Shown here in pieces: positions 52,095 to 61,904 of a stretch of DNA of 64,000 bases. The DNA comes from Pseudomonas xantholysinigenes. Lineage in GTDB: Bacteria > Pseudomonadota > Gammaproteobacteria > Pseudomonadales > Pseudomonadaceae. The notes below the pieces were generated by a model that was not told where the DNA came from, did not search any database, and was given only the letters and a program-made list of their open reading frames with translations. Location of the stretch: positions 1,369,501-1,433,500 of the forward strand of contig NZ_CP077095.1 in NCBI RefSeq assembly GCF_014268885.2, written 5' to 3'. Position 1 is the first letter of the stretch, and every line of letters starts with the position of its first letter. The position numbers and the translations under genes are program-made.

Positions 52095-54176
52095 TCAGTG
52101 CTTGGCCACCGAGGTACTCAGGCTGAGGTAGTCGAGCAGAATGCGGCCAGTCTCGGACAGGTAGGCGTCGTCCTCCGGCTTGCTGTCGTCCGGCTCGGCC
52201 GGCAGTGCGTCCTCGTCTTCCTTTTTCAGCTCCTTGAGCGGTTCTTCGCCCTTGGCCTTGCGGCGGGTGTTCTCCAGGGCCAGCTGCTTGGCCTCGATTT
52301 CGTCGTGGCGGGCACGGCGCTCCTGCTCGTTGAGGCTGACGGTCTTTTCGTTCATCAGCTTCTGGGTCAGGGCCAGGCGGTCGCGGATGTAGACGAACTC
52401 GGCGTCCTTGTCGCTGCGCGCGTCATGCTGTGCCTTGAGCTGGGCCAGGAACGGCTTGAACGGGTCGGAGGCCGGCTTGACCACTGGGCGGATGGTGTCC
52501 CACGGCATGGCCTCGGGCAGGGCGCTCTCGCCGATTTCCTTGGTGTCGATGATCGACGGGTAGGCGATGTCCGGCAGCACGCCCTGGTGCTGAGTGCTCT
52601 GCCCGGACACCCGGTAGAACTTGGCCAGGGTCAGCTTGAGCTCGCCATGGTTGAGCGGCTGGATGGTCTGCACGGTGCCTTTGCCGAAGGTCTGGCCGCC
52701 GATGATCAGCGCGCGGTGGTAGTCCTGCATGGCACCGGCGAAGATTTCCGAGGCCGAGGCCGAGAGACGGTTGACCAGCAACGCCAGCGGGCCCTTGTAG
52801 AAGGCGCCGGGGTTCTCGTCCTCGAGCACGTCGACGCGGCCGTCGGCGTTGCGCACCAGCACGGTCGGGCCTTTCTCGATGAACAGGCTGGTCAGTTCGG
52901 TGGCTTCCTGCAGCGAGCCGCCGCCGTTGTTGCGCAGGTCGATGACCACGCCGTCGACCTTTTCCTTCTGCAACTCGGTCAGCAGCTTCTTCACATCGCG
53001 GGTGGTGCTCTTGTAGTCCGGGTCACCGGCGCGATAGGCCTTGAAGTCGAGGTAGAAGGCCGGGATCTCGATGATCCCCAGCTTGTAGTCGCGGCCATCC
53101 TGCTTGAGCTTGAGCACCGACTTCTTCGCCGCCTGCTCCTCGAGCTTGACCGCTTCGCGGGTGATCGAGACGATCTTGCTGGTCTGGTCGTTCGGCGCAT
53201 TGCTCGCCGGGATCACCTCAAGGCGCACCACCGAGCCTTTCGGCCCGCGGATCAGCTTGACCACTTCGTCCAGGCGCCAGCCGACCACGTCGACCATTTC
53301 CTTGTTGCCCTGGGCCACGCCGATGATCTTGTCGGCTGGCGCCACCTGCTTGGTCTTGGCCGCGGGGCCGGCCGGCACCAGGCGGACGATCTTGACCTGG
53401 TCGTTGTCGCTTTGCAGCACCGCGCCAATGCCTTCGAGCGACAGGCTCATGTTGATGTCGAAGTTCTCGGCGTTGTCCGGCGACAGGTAGTTGGTGTGCG
53501 GGTCGTAGGACTGGGCGAAGGTATTGATGTAGGCCTGGAAGATGTCTTCGGCGCGGGTCTGGTTCAGGCGCGACAGCTGGTTCTTGTAGCGCTTGACCAG
53601 GGTTTCCTGGATCTGCTTGAGGTCCTTGCCGGAGATCTTCTGGCGCAGCACCTCATCCTTGACGCGTTTGCGCCAGAGGTCGTCGAGGGCGGCCTGGTCT
53701 TTCATCCAGGGGGCGTCCTTACGGTCGACCAGCAAGTCTTCCTTCACCGTGAAGTCGATCTTGTCGACGCCCTTGTTCAGTTCACCCAGGGCGTAGTCCA
53801 GACGCTGTTTAACGCGGTCCAGGTAGCGCTTGTAGATGGTGAAGCCGGGGTCGAGGTTGCCGCTCTTGAGGAAGTCGTCGAACTGGGTCTTCCACTTGTC
53901 GAACTCGGCGATATCGGCGGCGGTGAAATAGCTGCGCGACGGGTCGAGCAGCTTGATGTAGCTGTCGTAGATGATGACCGAACGGGCGTCGTCCAGTGGC
54001 GGCTTGCTGTAGTGGTGGCGCTTGAGCAGCTCGACGATGTTGAGGCTGGCGACCACTTCATCGCGGTCTGGCTGCAGGCTGTCCCACTTGTTGGCGGCGG
54101 CCGCATTGCCACCGAGCGTGAGGCTGCCGAGCCCGATCATCAGGGCGAGGGCGGTGCTGGGGAGGAAATGCTTCAT
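52095..54176 (-). CDS. prc: Tail-specific carboxy-terminal processing protease
   Basis: 693 residues. A signal peptide (MKHFLPSTALALMIGLGSLTLGGNAAA) is followed by the N-terminal helical domain (YSKPPLDDARSVIIYDSYIKLLDPSRSYFT), a PDZ domain around 245-330 (DKIIGVAQGNKEMVDVVGWRLDEVVKLIRGPKGS) and the Ser-Lys protease core: catalytic Ser476 in SASEIFAGAMQDY and Lys499 in FGKGTVQ. It degrades periplasmic proteins by their C-termini; in P. aeruginosa it affects MucA-dependent alginate control. ATG 54176 was chosen for the signal peptide; ATG 54209 with 11 extra residues is possible, and neither has a strong ribosome-binding site. Confidence 0.95.
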   Translation of the reverse strand: MKHFLPSTALALMIGLGSLTLGGNAAAANKWDSLQPDRDEVVASLNIVELLKRHHYSKPPLDDARSVIIYDSYIKLLDPSRSYFTAADIAEFDKWKTQFDDFLKSGNLDPGFTIYKRYLDRVKQRLDYALGELNKGVDKIDFTVKEDLLVDRKDAPWMKDQAALDDLWRKRVKDEVLRQKISGKDLKQIQETLVKRYKNQLSRLNQTRAEDIFQAYINTFAQSYDPHTNYLSPDNAENFDINMSLSLEGIGAVLQSDNDQVKIVRLVPAGPAAKTKQVAPADKIIGVAQGNKEMVDVVGWRLDEVVKLIRGPKGSVVRLEVIPASNAPNDQTSKIVSITREAVKLEEQAAKKSVLKLKQDGRDYKLGIIEIPAFYLDFKAYRAGDPDYKSTTRDVKKLLTELQKEKVDGVVIDLRNNGGGSLQEATELTSLFIEKGPTVLVRNADGRVDVLEDENPGAFYKGPLALLVNRLSASASEIFAGAMQDYHRALIIGGQTFGKGTVQTIQPLNHGELKLTLAKFYRVSGQSTQHQGVLPDIAYPSIIDTKEIGESALPEAMPWDTIRPVVKPASDPFKPFLAQLKAQHDARSDKDAEFVYIRDRLALTQKLMNEKTVSLNEQERRARHDEIEAKQLALENTRRKAKGEEPLKELKKEDEDALPAEPDDSKPEDDAYLSETGRILLDYLSLSTSVAKH

Positions 54177-54319
54177 GCTGATTCGACGTGGAGGCAATTG
54201 ATCACGCATAGTAGGCCGTCTTTTCCGTTCGCCGGTTCCATCGGAGCCGGACGCATACTGCAAAAAGCCTGGGACATGCACGCCCAGGCTCAGTCATATG
54301 ATTCAACTATGGAGGCACT

Positions 54320-55294
54320 GTGAAGGCATTGCAAGGCGTTGACGGACATGTGGCCTGGGTCGAGGCCGAACGCCCGGCCTGTGATGCCGGGCAGGTGCGC
54401 ATTCGCGTGGCCGCCGCGGGGCTGAATCGCGCCGACCTGCTGCAGATGAAGGGGTTGTATCCGCCACCGCCTGGCGCCAGCCCGTACATGGGCCTGGAAT
54501 GCGCCGGAGTGATCGAGGAAGTGGGCGCCGGTGCCGACTGGCGCGTGGGCGACCGAGTGTGCGCGTTGCTGGCCAGCGGGGCCATGGCCGAGGAGGTGGT
54601 GGTCGACGCCCGGCATGTGCTGCCGGTGCCCGAAGGCCTGAGCCTGCACGAGGCGGCGGCATTGCCTGAGGTATATGCCACTGCGTGGTTGAACATCTTC
54701 CAGCTCGCGGGCCTGAAGCCCGGCGAAAAGGTGCTGGTGCACGCCGGCGCCAGTGGTGTGGGCTCGGCGGCCATCCAGCTGTGCAAGGCCTTCGGCAGCC
54801 CGGTGTGGGTCAGCGTGGGGTCGCCAGAGCGCCTGGCCTACTGCGAGGCGCTGGGCGCCGCCGGGGGTGTGGTGCGTAACGAGACCCTCGATGCGCTCAA
54901 GGGCCTTGGCCCGTTCGATGTGATCCTCGATCCAGTGGGGGCCAGCTACGGCCCGCTGAACCTGGACGTGCTGGCCCGTGATGGACGCTGGGTGATCATC
55001 GGCCTGATGGGTGGGCGCAAGTTTGAACTGGACCTGGCGCTGGTGTTGGGCAAGCGCCTGCAGATCATTGGCTCGACCCTGCGCAACCGTGACGATGGCT
55101 TCAAGGCCGAGTTGCTGCGTGAGCTGCAACAGCAGGTATGGCCGTTGTTCAGCGAAGGGCGGTTGTCGCCGCAGTTGGTCAGAACCTATCCGATAGAAGA
55201 CGCACAGCAGGCGCTGGACGAATTGGCGGGTAATCAGGTCGCAGGCAAGTTGGTGGTTATCATAGAGCGGAATACGCTATCCACCACCTGTTAA
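54320..55294 (+). CDS. NAD(P)H quinone oxidoreductase, zeta-crystallin/PIG3 family
   Basis: 324 residues, GTG start at 54320 after ATGGAGGCACT. It belongs to the medium-chain reductase superfamily without structural zinc: AGLNRADLLQMKGLYPPPPGASPYMGLECAGVIEEVGAG, HAGASGVGSAAIQLCKAFG (nucleotide-binding loop) and FDVILDPVGASYGPLNLDVLARDGRWVIIGLMGG. It reduces quinones with NADPH. The gene is divergent from prc, with 143 bases between starts. The YPPPPGASPYMGLE loop is the PIG3-like signature. Confidence 0.9.
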   Translation: MKALQGVDGHVAWVEAERPACDAGQVRIRVAAAGLNRADLLQMKGLYPPPPGASPYMGLECAGVIEEVGAGADWRVGDRVCALLASGAMAEEVVVDARHVLPVPEGLSLHEAAALPEVYATAWLNIFQLAGLKPGEKVLVHAGASGVGSAAIQLCKAFGSPVWVSVGSPERLAYCEALGAAGGVVRNETLDALKGLGPFDVILDPVGASYGPLNLDVLARDGRWVIIGLMGGRKFELDLALVLGKRLQIIGSTLRNRDDGFKAELLRELQQQVWPLFSEGRLSPQLVRTYPIEDAQQALDELAGNQVAGKLVVIIERNTLSTTC

Positions 55295-55330
55295 TCTTGC
55301 TAGTAGCGGGGCACGGAGCAACTGATTAAC

Positions 55331-55371
55331 TTTCGATCAACAAGCCTTACGCAGTCGAAGGTTGATCGAAA
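55331..55371. promoter_or_regulatory. Inverted repeat before the 55383 gene
   Basis: TTTCGATCAAC at 55331-55341 and GTTGATCGAAA at 55361-55371 are perfect 11-base inverted copies with a 19-base spacer. The right half ends at the AAGGAG ribosome-binding site, so a hairpin could cover it, or a regulator could bind. It is not followed by a T run. Confidence 0.6.
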
Positions 55372-55382
55372 GGAGATGCTCC

Positions 55383-57311
55383 GTGTATTCCGAAAGCGGA
55401 CCTGATCGTCGGGCGGATCTGAAAGCACCTGAAGTAGACGCCATCATCAAGGATGAGAATCAGCAGCCGCGCGCGGACGGGCTGCTACCCATCAAGGCGT
55501 TGGAAGCGCCTGTGCGCGTTGTGCTGCCAGGGGGGTACGCCGACCCTAGGTTACCGAGCGTTATCTTGGATCTGGGTTGGCAGTTTCAGGGGGCGCCCTT
55601 CAACTCTGTCTATCAGGATACATTGACACCGCCCTATGAAGACGAGTTTGAGCTGTTCATTCCGACAGCGTTGCTCAATCACGGCGTGTACGATCTGCAG
55701 TACAAAATCACTCAGTTGGGTGTTCCTTCCTTCTCGCTTAAGCGGACCATCACGGTCGATACCCAGGCACCGAACTATGGTATGCCGGGCTATGCGTTGC
55801 AGGTCCAGGATGTGCCTGGTGGTGAGATCACTGAAGAGTACCTGGCCCAACACGGTGAGGTGCGTTTCAAGGTACCGATGTATTCGGTAGCTCGGCCTGA
55901 AGACACGGTCGAGCTTTTCTGGTCCGACCAAAATCCACCGCCAAGCGATGAGAATGCGGTGCACACCAAGCGAGTCACTCAGGCTGAGATAGACAGTGAC
56001 ACAATCCTGGTTGCGTATGACGCCGCGGTGATACGGGCTTCGGGTAGCGGCCTACGTTACCCTTGGTATCGGCTCAAGGACCTGGCAGGCAATATCGGCC
56101 CGGCTGCCCCGGTAGTGCAAACGCCAGTCGATCTGACTCCGGGCCCCTCGGACTTGCTTGCGCCACGTGTCATGTTGTCTGTACGGGGGCTGATCGACCG
56201 TGAGCATGCGCGGGAGGGGGCCAATGGCGAAGGCGGGCTCGTGGTAGAGATCGACCATTACGACAATGCCAGTGACCAGGACCATGCCATCATCAGTTGG
56301 CAGGGTTTCAAACTGTCCGAGCGCCCCGTCGACCCTACGGGCTTTCCGTTGCGTGCCTTTGTGCCTTGGCCAGCTCAGGTGGTAGGTGGCTTGGGGCCGG
56401 ATGATGCCCTGGTGCAGTATGAAATCCGCCGCAATTTGCAGTTGACGCCTTCCCCTGTGACGTCGGTGCCATTCGACCTGCGTGTTGCAGGTCAGGATCA
56501 CACTGCTGCGCCGGCATTGCTCAACCGGTTGCTGACACTTCTGGAAGTACGAGGTCGCAAATCGGACCAGGCCAATAAGCTCGAACCGATTGATCACGGC
56601 CTGGATGCGCGGGTGTTGATGCAATTGTTCGATAACCCACAACCCGATGAACGGGTGCTGGTGTACTGGGGCAATCCACACCAGCACGTGGCGCAATACA
56701 TTGTGAAAGCCGGTGATCAACCGGCGAAGCCCATCGAGATCAGTGTGCCATGGGCGATCATCGAGCAGCAGCCCAACGACCGGGCGCTGCCGGTCTGGTA
56801 CCGCACCGATAACGGTGTCAACCAGCAACTGGCGAACAGTACGCTGGTCGACGTCGCGGTGGAGCTGATTCGTGACCTGCCGCCGCCCACCTTCCCCCAC
56901 GCGGACAAATGGGGCTACCTGAACTGCTGCTCGATACCACGGCTGTGGGAAGGGGTGTCTGTTCGGGTAGAGCCCCATGCATTGATCCAGGCCGGCGACA
57001 CGTTGGAACTGAACTGGCAAGGCCACGACAGCCTCAACGGTTCCTCGCCTATCCCGGGTGTGGCCGCCACCTTCAGACGGGAAGTTTCGACTGCTGAAGC
57101 GACCCAAGGTTGTGTCTTTGTGGTCCTGCCCTACGACACCCTCATCGAGCCAATGGTCAGTAATGCGTCGGCCACCGCTGACTATCGCTTGCTCAAGCAG
57201 GACGGGCGAGTGGGTATTTCCAAGCGTGACGTCGTGAAGATTACGCGGGCAATGCCAAGTGGTGAAGTTTGTTCTCCCAGCAATGACCTGTGTGACAAAG
57301 CGATCGATTGA
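55383..57311 (+). CDS. Large protein of unknown function, paralogue of the next gene
   Basis: 642 residues, GTG at 55383 after AAGGAG and seven bases; a TTG seven codons upstream is less well placed. There is no signal peptide or membrane helix. Proline-rich, beta-strand-rich segments with repeated D..P/G spacing (PSVILDLGWQFQG, AQPGDTVELFW-like VARPEDTVELFWSD) suggest Ig-like folds. The C-terminal 130 residues have LNCCSIPRLW, then PYDTLI and GEVCSPSNDLC, matching the same-position block of the neighbour. Function unknown; the absence of a signal argues for cytosolic use or a non-Sec export path. GC is lower than in core genes. Confidence 0.8.
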   Translation: MYSESGPDRRADLKAPEVDAIIKDENQQPRADGLLPIKALEAPVRVVLPGGYADPRLPSVILDLGWQFQGAPFNSVYQDTLTPPYEDEFELFIPTALLNHGVYDLQYKITQLGVPSFSLKRTITVDTQAPNYGMPGYALQVQDVPGGEITEEYLAQHGEVRFKVPMYSVARPEDTVELFWSDQNPPPSDENAVHTKRVTQAEIDSDTILVAYDAAVIRASGSGLRYPWYRLKDLAGNIGPAAPVVQTPVDLTPGPSDLLAPRVMLSVRGLIDREHAREGANGEGGLVVEIDHYDNASDQDHAIISWQGFKLSERPVDPTGFPLRAFVPWPAQVVGGLGPDDALVQYEIRRNLQLTPSPVTSVPFDLRVAGQDHTAAPALLNRLLTLLEVRGRKSDQANKLEPIDHGLDARVLMQLFDNPQPDERVLVYWGNPHQHVAQYIVKAGDQPAKPIEISVPWAIIEQQPNDRALPVWYRTDNGVNQQLANSTLVDVAVELIRDLPPPTFPHADKWGYLNCCSIPRLWEGVSVRVEPHALIQAGDTLELNWQGHDSLNGSSPIPGVAATFRREVSTAEATQGCVFVVLPYDTLIEPMVSNASATADYRLLKQDGRVGISKRDVVKITRAMPSGEVCSPSNDLCDKAID

Positions 57312-57354
57312 TCCGCCGAATAGGCACAGGCACTACTAAAGAAGGAAGTGCATC

Positions 57355-59280
57355 ATGAGCTCTTCGATTACTGCAGGGCAGGCGCGTCTCAATTATCGTA
57401 AAAAGCGTTTTTCGCCGGGAATTAAAGCGCTAGCTGCGCCGTCGTTCGGGAGCGATTCACTGTTGCCGGATATACCCGGTGATCATAAAAATATGTTGAA
57501 GAGGCCGCACGGTGAAGAGCGCACTGTCGAAGTTCCGTATTTTGAATTGGAACGAGCGGGCAGCGCAAAGATTCAGTTGTTGGTAGGGAATGATTTGGTG
57601 GGTGCTCCTCAAACCTATGTATTTCCTCTTACACCTGCTGATTTTCCCAAGTTGTTTACATTGCCGGCGGATTACACAAGAAACAATGGCGAGGTAATCT
57701 TGCGCTACCGAGCCATACAATTTGGGAATCCCTATGATTCTGATCCGCTGACTATTTATATAGATACCGTAGCGCCCAACCTTGGCCAGGCGGGTGGTCC
57801 ATTAGAGCTTCCACCTGAGGTGGAGTTAGAGGGGGTCTCTCGTGAATATCTGGACAATAATGCCGGCGTTGTTGTCTTGACCATTCCCGCCTACAGCGAC
57901 CCTAAGCCTGGCGACGTGATTCGTGTCTATGCCGAATCGATGGAGATTGGCAGTTTTACGCGCGACGACTTAGCAGATCCAATGGTGATCGACTGGCCTG
58001 AAGACAAAATGCCCCACGAGGGCAGCTACCCACTGGTGTACACCTTGGCTGATCGGACCAGTAATCTCGGGCCTCGCTCAACTTTCAAGAACGTCAACGT
58101 TTACTTGACGTCGGCACCAGCAAATCTCAAGCCGCCGAAGGTACCGCAGTTCGATGATGGCCTGATCGATCTGGACGATGCCGAGGAAGGCGTGGGCGTG
58201 CAGATCGACGAGTACGACAACTATGCCCCGGGTGACGTCGTGCAGGTATCGTGGGCGGGGGTCGCTGTGGGGTTTCCAGTTCCGATTACCAAGTTTCCGG
58301 CGTTTGCCACGATTCCCTACATCACGGTGCGCGAAACACCTGCGGACACCGGGCCAAAAACCAGGAAAGTGACCTACAGCATCCTGCGTGGGCCTCGTAC
58401 ATTTGATGAGCCGACCGGGATTGATATTGAGGTTGACCTGAACGTGGGTGGACCCGACAACCCTGCTCCTGATCCCGATCCGGAAGTGGGCAACCCGTTG
58501 CTACCCGTTGTCACCGTTCAGGGCGCGGTCAGCACGACTCCCAACGTTATTGCTCCGGTAGATGTGGGGCAACCGGCAACCGCGAGCGTTGATCTGTACA
58601 GTGGCGCGTTGGCCGACGAGGTACTCCACCTATGGTGGAACGGGGTGGAAGTCGCTACTTACGAGGTGACTGGCAGTGAAGGGGTTGGCTTCAAAGTCCC
58701 CTTTACCATTGCATGGGCAGACATCGAGGCGGGAGGGAACATGGCGGCGTTGCCGGTGCGTTATGTGGTGTCCAACCCTCACAACGTCAACCTGAACCGA
58801 TCAACCATCACGAATGTTGCAGTATCCGCCGTGGTGGTGAATTTGCCCGCTGCAACTTTTTTGAACATGTACAACGATCCAGACGAAGGCCCGATCATTA
58901 ACTGCTCGACACTTCGTGATGACCCCAATGGCCCGGGTAAGGTCATCGAGGTACGGGTCGCAGGTGGTGAAAGCCGCCTGGCTGACCAGGCGCTCGTGTT
59001 CAACTTCCAGGGTTACAGTGATGCGGCAGGTACTCAGCCCATCAATGATACGAAGCATGAATTTTCCTATACGCCCACCGCTCAGGAAGCCGCGGCAGGG
59101 TTCACTGTGCGAGTGCCCTATGATCCTTATGTGCTGAACATTCGATTCGGCTACGGATGTATCCAGTACACTGCCCATATTAATGGATTGCCGGTGGAGT
59201 CGCCTAAAGAGATAAAGTTGACGTATGTTGAGTTGCCTGGCAGTGGCGGTGAGACTTGTCCGGTAGTGTTTCGTCGTTAA
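57355..59280 (+). CDS. Large protein of unknown function, paralogue of the previous gene
   Basis: 641 residues, ATG 57355 after GAAGGAAGTGCATC. There is no signal peptide. The first half contains three to four Ig-like units (VILRYRAIQFGNPYDSDPLTIYIDTVAPN, YPLVYTLADRTSNLGPRS, then DVVQVSWAGVAVGFPVPITKFPAFATIP). The C-terminal part has INCSTLRDDPNGPG, RVPYDPYVLN, YGCIQYTAH and GETCPVVFRR, aligned in order with LNCC, PYD, GC and GEVC of the upstream gene. The D-P-x-P linker at 385-395 (APDPDPEVGNP) separates the halves. Both proteins probably work together. Function unknown. Confidence 0.8.
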   Translation: MSSSITAGQARLNYRKKRFSPGIKALAAPSFGSDSLLPDIPGDHKNMLKRPHGEERTVEVPYFELERAGSAKIQLLVGNDLVGAPQTYVFPLTPADFPKLFTLPADYTRNNGEVILRYRAIQFGNPYDSDPLTIYIDTVAPNLGQAGGPLELPPEVELEGVSREYLDNNAGVVVLTIPAYSDPKPGDVIRVYAESMEIGSFTRDDLADPMVIDWPEDKMPHEGSYPLVYTLADRTSNLGPRSTFKNVNVYLTSAPANLKPPKVPQFDDGLIDLDDAEEGVGVQIDEYDNYAPGDVVQVSWAGVAVGFPVPITKFPAFATIPYITVRETPADTGPKTRKVTYSILRGPRTFDEPTGIDIEVDLNVGGPDNPAPDPDPEVGNPLLPVVTVQGAVSTTPNVIAPVDVGQPATASVDLYSGALADEVLHLWWNGVEVATYEVTGSEGVGFKVPFTIAWADIEAGGNMAALPVRYVVSNPHNVNLNRSTITNVAVSAVVVNLPAATFLNMYNDPDEGPIINCSTLRDDPNGPGKVIEVRVAGGESRLADQALVFNFQGYSDAAGTQPINDTKHEFSYTPTAQEAAAGFTVRVPYDPYVLNIRFGYGCIQYTAHINGLPVESPKEIKLTYVELPGSGGETCPVVFRR

Positions 59281-59291
59281 TTGATCGGAAT

Positions 59292-59324
59292 CAGCAAGGT
59301 GCGCTATTCAGGCGCACCTTGCTG
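59292..59324. repeat. Terminator-like hairpin after the 57355 gene
   Basis: CAGCAAGGTGCGC at 59292-59304 and its complement at 59312-59324 form a 13-bp stem with a seven-base loop 11 bases after the stop. There is no proper T run, so termination is only possible. Confidence 0.5.
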
Positions 59325-59469
59325 CATATTCATGCCTGTTAAAAGATGATAAGCGACGCTCAGTGCTGTCTGCTCCTAGGTGAGAGTCAGATCATTCCTA
59401 CATACCAATAAGCTGTTCTTGATGTACGTTTGGGTGCCGTCAATGCGTAAACCCCACATGAGATTTTGA

Positions 59470-61749
59470 ATGATGCGACCTCTCTTCCCGCTCTCTGTGC
59501 GTCCGCGTGGCTTATTTGCCTTGAGTTTGATCACTGCGGCGCTATATTCCTCTACTGCTGCGGCTACCGTTGTTGTCGAAAACGGTTCGAGCTTTACCGT
59601 CGACTCCTCCTTGCTCGCCGACCGCTATGTGGTGCGTGAACAGTCGACCTTGAATACCCTGGCCGGTAGTTCTTTGCGGGAAGTTTCCGTCTTCGAAGGC
59701 TCCGTATTGAACATGCAGGGCAGCGAAGTCAATGCGCAGGACTACGGTCTGATAATCAACAACTCCACCGCGACGGTCGTCGACAGTATAATCCGCAGCC
59801 AATACGTGGGGGTCAACGCCAGTCGCCAGTTGGGTTCAGCAACTGGCGGTTCGACGCTCACGCTCCGCAACAGTGATGTCTCCGGCTTAGAGGGTGGCGC
59901 GGAGGTCACAGGCCTGAGTACCTTGATCCTGGACAACAGCCGTGTCGAAGGCACTCAGGTGGGGGCCGATGGCGTGAACGTACGAGGCGGCACCGCCATT
60001 GTGCGCAACAACTCCGTGATTACCGGTGGCAACAGCGGTATCAGTATCGGTGCGGACTCCAACGATGTCGGTGACTACCGGGCCGAGGTGGACGGGTCTA
60101 CGGTGATTGGCCTGAACGGTGCGGCATTGACCGTGGTGCAGGGCGCCCAGGCAACGATAGCCTTGAGCAATGGCACGCAGCTCAAAGGCGCCAATGATTT
60201 GCTGCTGGATGTCTCGGAAGGCTCCAGTGTCAACCTCAGCGTCAGCCGTAGCACTCTGCAAGGTGATTTCAACATCCGTGACAACAGCTCCGGCACACTC
60301 GTGTTCGACAGCAGCACCGTCCTCGGTGATGTGCATGCTGAGGCGGGCAGTGTGGCGGATGTGACATTGCGTAACGGTGCCTTCTTTACCGGGCAACTGC
60401 AGAACGTCAACCAGATGGCTGTGGAATCCAACTCCGTATGGGCACTCACAGGCAATCAGCAATTGGCCAACCTGTCACTCGATCAGGGGACGGTTGATTT
60501 CAACAGTGGCTTCGGTAGCTTCCACCAGTTGCAAGTTGAGCATCTCTCAGGCAACGGCACCTTTGTGATGAATGCCGATTATGCCACCAATGAACACGAC
60601 ACCTTGATTGTGTCGGGCACCGCGACAGGCGAGCATACCTTGTCGGTCAAAGGGAGTGGTGAGGACCCGACCGACCCACAAGCGCTGACCCTGGTAAATG
60701 CCGCAGCTGGTGATGCGCGTTTCAGCCTTAGTGGCGATCAGCCTGTGGATGTAGGTACCTACTCCTACAATCTGGGCTCTCGCGGTGACGGCAGCGGTGG
60801 CAGCGAATGGTTCCTGGACCCCGGTTCGAAGACCATCAGCCCTGGCACCCAATCGGTCCTGGCATTGTTCAACACCGCGCCGACGGTCTGGTACGGCGAA
60901 CTGACGTCGTTGCGCAGCCGCATGGGTGAACTGCGCTTCAACGGTGGCAAGGCTGGCCTGTGGAGCCGTGCCTACAGCAACAAGTACGACGTCGCGGAGC
61001 AATCGGGTGTTGGCTACAGCCAGGTGCAAAGCGGCTTCTCGCTGGGCGCCGATGCGCCGCTGCCGTGGGGGGATGGGCAGTGGTTGGTAGGCGCGCTGAT
61101 CGGCCACAGCCGTTCTGATCTGGACCTGACCCGCGGTACCTCCGGCAGCGTCGACAGCTACTACCTGGGTGCCTACACCACGTGGCTCGACCAGGCCAGC
61201 GGCTACTACTTCGATGCCGTGCTCAAGGCCAACCGCTTCGACAACAAGTCCAAGGTGAACATGAGCGATGGTACCCGCGCCAAGGGTGACTACAACAACA
61301 CCGGCCTGGGTGGCTCGGTGGAGTTCGGCCGCCACATTGCGCTGGCCGATGGCTGGTTCGTCGAGCCATACGGGCAACTGGCGGCGGTGGTGATCGGAAG
61401 CAAGGACTACGGCCTGGACAATGGCATGCGGGCCGAAGGCGACCAGACCCGCTCGCTGCTGGGCAAAGTCGGCAGTGTGGTGGGCCGCAATGTTCGCCTG
61501 GAAGGTGGGACTGTGCTGCAGCCGTACATCAAGGCTGCCGTGGCCCATGAGTTCGCCAAGGCCAACCGTGTGCAGGTCAACGACAACCTGTTCAACAACG
61601 ACCTGTCTGGTTCACGTGCCGAGTTGGGTGCGGGGCTGGCGGCGTCGTTCACCGAGGACTTTTCGGTGCATGCGGATTTCGACTATGCCAAGGGTGAGCA
61701 TATCGAGCAGCCGTATGGGGTGAATGTGGGGTTGCGGTACAGTTGGTAA
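59470..61749 (+). CDS. Autotransporter with pertactin-like passenger
   Basis: 759 residues. The signal peptide is residues 1-33 (GLFALSLITAALYSSTAAA). The passenger, about 34-460, is rich in Ser, Thr, Asn and Val with regular beta-helix repeats such as LRNSDVSGLEGGAEVTGLSTLILDNSRVEG. The beta-barrel from about 500 begins GELRFNGGKAGLWSRAYSNKYDV and ends GVNVGLRYSW with a terminal aromatic, as in type V secretion translocators. It is probably displayed on the surface, perhaps for adhesion. ATG 59470 or 59473 starts it; the ribosome-binding site is weak. Confidence 0.92.
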   Translation: MMRPLFPLSVRPRGLFALSLITAALYSSTAAATVVVENGSSFTVDSSLLADRYVVREQSTLNTLAGSSLREVSVFEGSVLNMQGSEVNAQDYGLIINNSTATVVDSIIRSQYVGVNASRQLGSATGGSTLTLRNSDVSGLEGGAEVTGLSTLILDNSRVEGTQVGADGVNVRGGTAIVRNNSVITGGNSGISIGADSNDVGDYRAEVDGSTVIGLNGAALTVVQGAQATIALSNGTQLKGANDLLLDVSEGSSVNLSVSRSTLQGDFNIRDNSSGTLVFDSSTVLGDVHAEAGSVADVTLRNGAFFTGQLQNVNQMAVESNSVWALTGNQQLANLSLDQGTVDFNSGFGSFHQLQVEHLSGNGTFVMNADYATNEHDTLIVSGTATGEHTLSVKGSGEDPTDPQALTLVNAAAGDARFSLSGDQPVDVGTYSYNLGSRGDGSGGSEWFLDPGSKTISPGTQSVLALFNTAPTVWYGELTSLRSRMGELRFNGGKAGLWSRAYSNKYDVAEQSGVGYSQVQSGFSLGADAPLPWGDGQWLVGALIGHSRSDLDLTRGTSGSVDSYYLGAYTTWLDQASGYYFDAVLKANRFDNKSKVNMSDGTRAKGDYNNTGLGGSVEFGRHIALADGWFVEPYGQLAAVVIGSKDYGLDNGMRAEGDQTRSLLGKVGSVVGRNVRLEGGTVLQPYIKAAVAHEFAKANRVQVNDNLFNNDLSGSRAELGAGLAASFTEDFSVHADFDYAKGEHIEQPYGVNVGLRYSW

Positions 61750-61904
61750 ATAAAACGCGCAGTTTTTTCTTGACCGGGACCTGAAGCAATTGGACTGGAT
61801 TGTCAGGGTACGATTGTCCATGCCGCACACATCCGCCCGCATCAGCGCAGAAAATGTCGTCTGTGCCGATGCGGGCTGAAAGGCTATGCACTTGAGCGAC
61901 GTTA
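61750..61904. other. Intergenic stretch with a stem-loop
   Basis: No gene. GCCCGCATC at 61835-61843 and GATGCGGGC at 61868-61876 form a 9-bp stem with a 24-base loop. It could end autotransporter transcription. Confidence 0.4.

Noticed and set aside
52098..54323. Plus-strand frame of 741 residues
   Set aside because: Antisense of prc; rich in VxxL and Gly-His patterns but no domain.
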